Source: Burkholderiales bacterium
GTDB taxonomy: Bacteria; Pseudomonadota; Gammaproteobacteria; Burkholderiales; Burkholderiaceae
Direction of reading: 5' to 3'
DNA: 6,007 nucleotides
NCBI GenBank assembly: GCA_947447845.1
Contig: CANFNO010000197.1
Location: forward strand, 1 to 6,007
Shown here: positions 5,805-6,007 of the stretch, in pieces
Layout of the letters: each line of letters starts with the position of its first letter
Position numbering within the stretch: position 1 is the first letter of the stretch
Program-made: the position numbers and the translations under genes
The notes under the pieces: generated by a model
Told to the model about the DNA's origin: nothing
Databases searched by the model: none
The model's input: the letters and a program-made list of their open reading frames with translations, nothing else

Positions 5805-6007
5805 GAGCTTGCCCTTGTTTAACGTATCCCTTAGCAGAGACCGTTAAGCAGACTTTCTTGCCTGGGCTGCCAGCCAGTTTTTCTCCTACTTCATCGGGCT
5901 CACATAACCCAGCGTCGAATGCAGGCGTGTAGCGTTGTAGAACGCCAGCCAGTCCATGACCTCGGATTGTGCAGCCTGACGCGTCGCAAACCGTCTGCCA
6001 TGCGTAC
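5804..6007 (-). mobile_element. IS3-family insertion sequence, right end (continues beyond window)
   Basis: From 5886 rightward the minus strand encodes the end of an IS3-family transposase. About 40 bases beyond its outer stop (TAA, minus strand 5846-5844) the sequence reaches TGAGCTTGCCCTTGTTTAA (5804-5822), which looks like a terminal inverted repeat with the TG...CA ends usual for this family. That places the outer edge at about 5804, directly abutting the slyD terminator. The other end, the target duplication and the catalytic DDE residues lie outside the window, so the edge is provisional. The 43-base stretch between repeat and outer stop shows nothing else. Confidence 0.65.
5886..6007 (-). 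CDS. IS3-family transposase (orfB), C-terminal part, early TAG
   Basis: Read on the minus strand from the window edge, the frame gives THGRRFATRQAAQSEVMDWL, then AFYNATRLHSTLGYVSPMK, then TAG at 5888-5886. The pattern FYN..R.HS.LGY.SP is the well-known C-terminal signature of IS3-family (IS150/IS3-like) DDE transposases. After the TAG the same frame continues as EKNWLAAQARKSA to TAA 5846-5844. This closely resembles the usual family ending (SPM.FE.NWLAAQ...), so the TAG seems to replace an aromatic codon and shorten the protein by 14 residues. The catalytic domain is outside the window, so whether the rest is intact is unknown. It could be a decaying copy or an active variant with a trimmed tail. 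Confidence 0.8.
   Translation of the reverse strand, partial: THGRRFATRQAAQSEVMDWLAFYNATRLHSTLGYVSPMK

Overview
The window looks like chromosomal DNA of a betaproteobacterium, most likely Burkholderiales and probably Comamonadaceae (Rhodoferax/Polaromonas-like). This rests on moderately GC-rich codon use, the betaproteobacterial style of BamC, SlyD and RoxA, and the gene order. The species assignment is inference, since no search could be run. Most of the window is ordinary core genome; the accessory part is an insertion sequence entering at the right end.

Left block (1-3149, all + strand): the C-terminal end of an MFS transporter; a 41-codon membrane microprotein gene (365-490); a class I SAM-dependent methyltransferase; dapA (first committed step of lysine/diaminopimelate synthesis); and bamC (lipoprotein of the outer-membrane beta-barrel assembly machine). 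The dapA-bamC pair is the same arrangement as dapA-nlpB/bamC of enterobacteria. The block ends in a fully symmetrical hairpin at 3183-3222.

Middle block (3234-5213, all - strand, convergent with the left block): roxA, encoding a JmjC/cupin 2-oxoglutarate oxygenase of the ribosomal-protein L16 arginine hydroxylase type; an uncharacterised 177-residue protein whose start overlaps the end of roxA; and a 59-residue Ala/Pro-rich lipoprotein with its own leader, which holds a perfect 18-bp palindrome and a TATAAT box further upstream. The lipoprotein shares the 3183-3222 terminator with bamC.

Right block (5227-6007): a SlyD-type FKBP prolyl isomerase on the + strand, divergent from roxA with at most 13 bp between start codons. 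Its terminator hairpin is followed at once by what looks like the right end of an IS3-family element. The last part of that transposase gene (- strand) carries an in-frame TAG 13 codons before a second stop.

No new multi-gene system is evident. The points most worth a second look are the microprotein, the head-to-head roxA/slyD starts, the unknown gene coupled to roxA, the palindrome ahead of the lipoprotein, and the IS junction in the slyD terminator.
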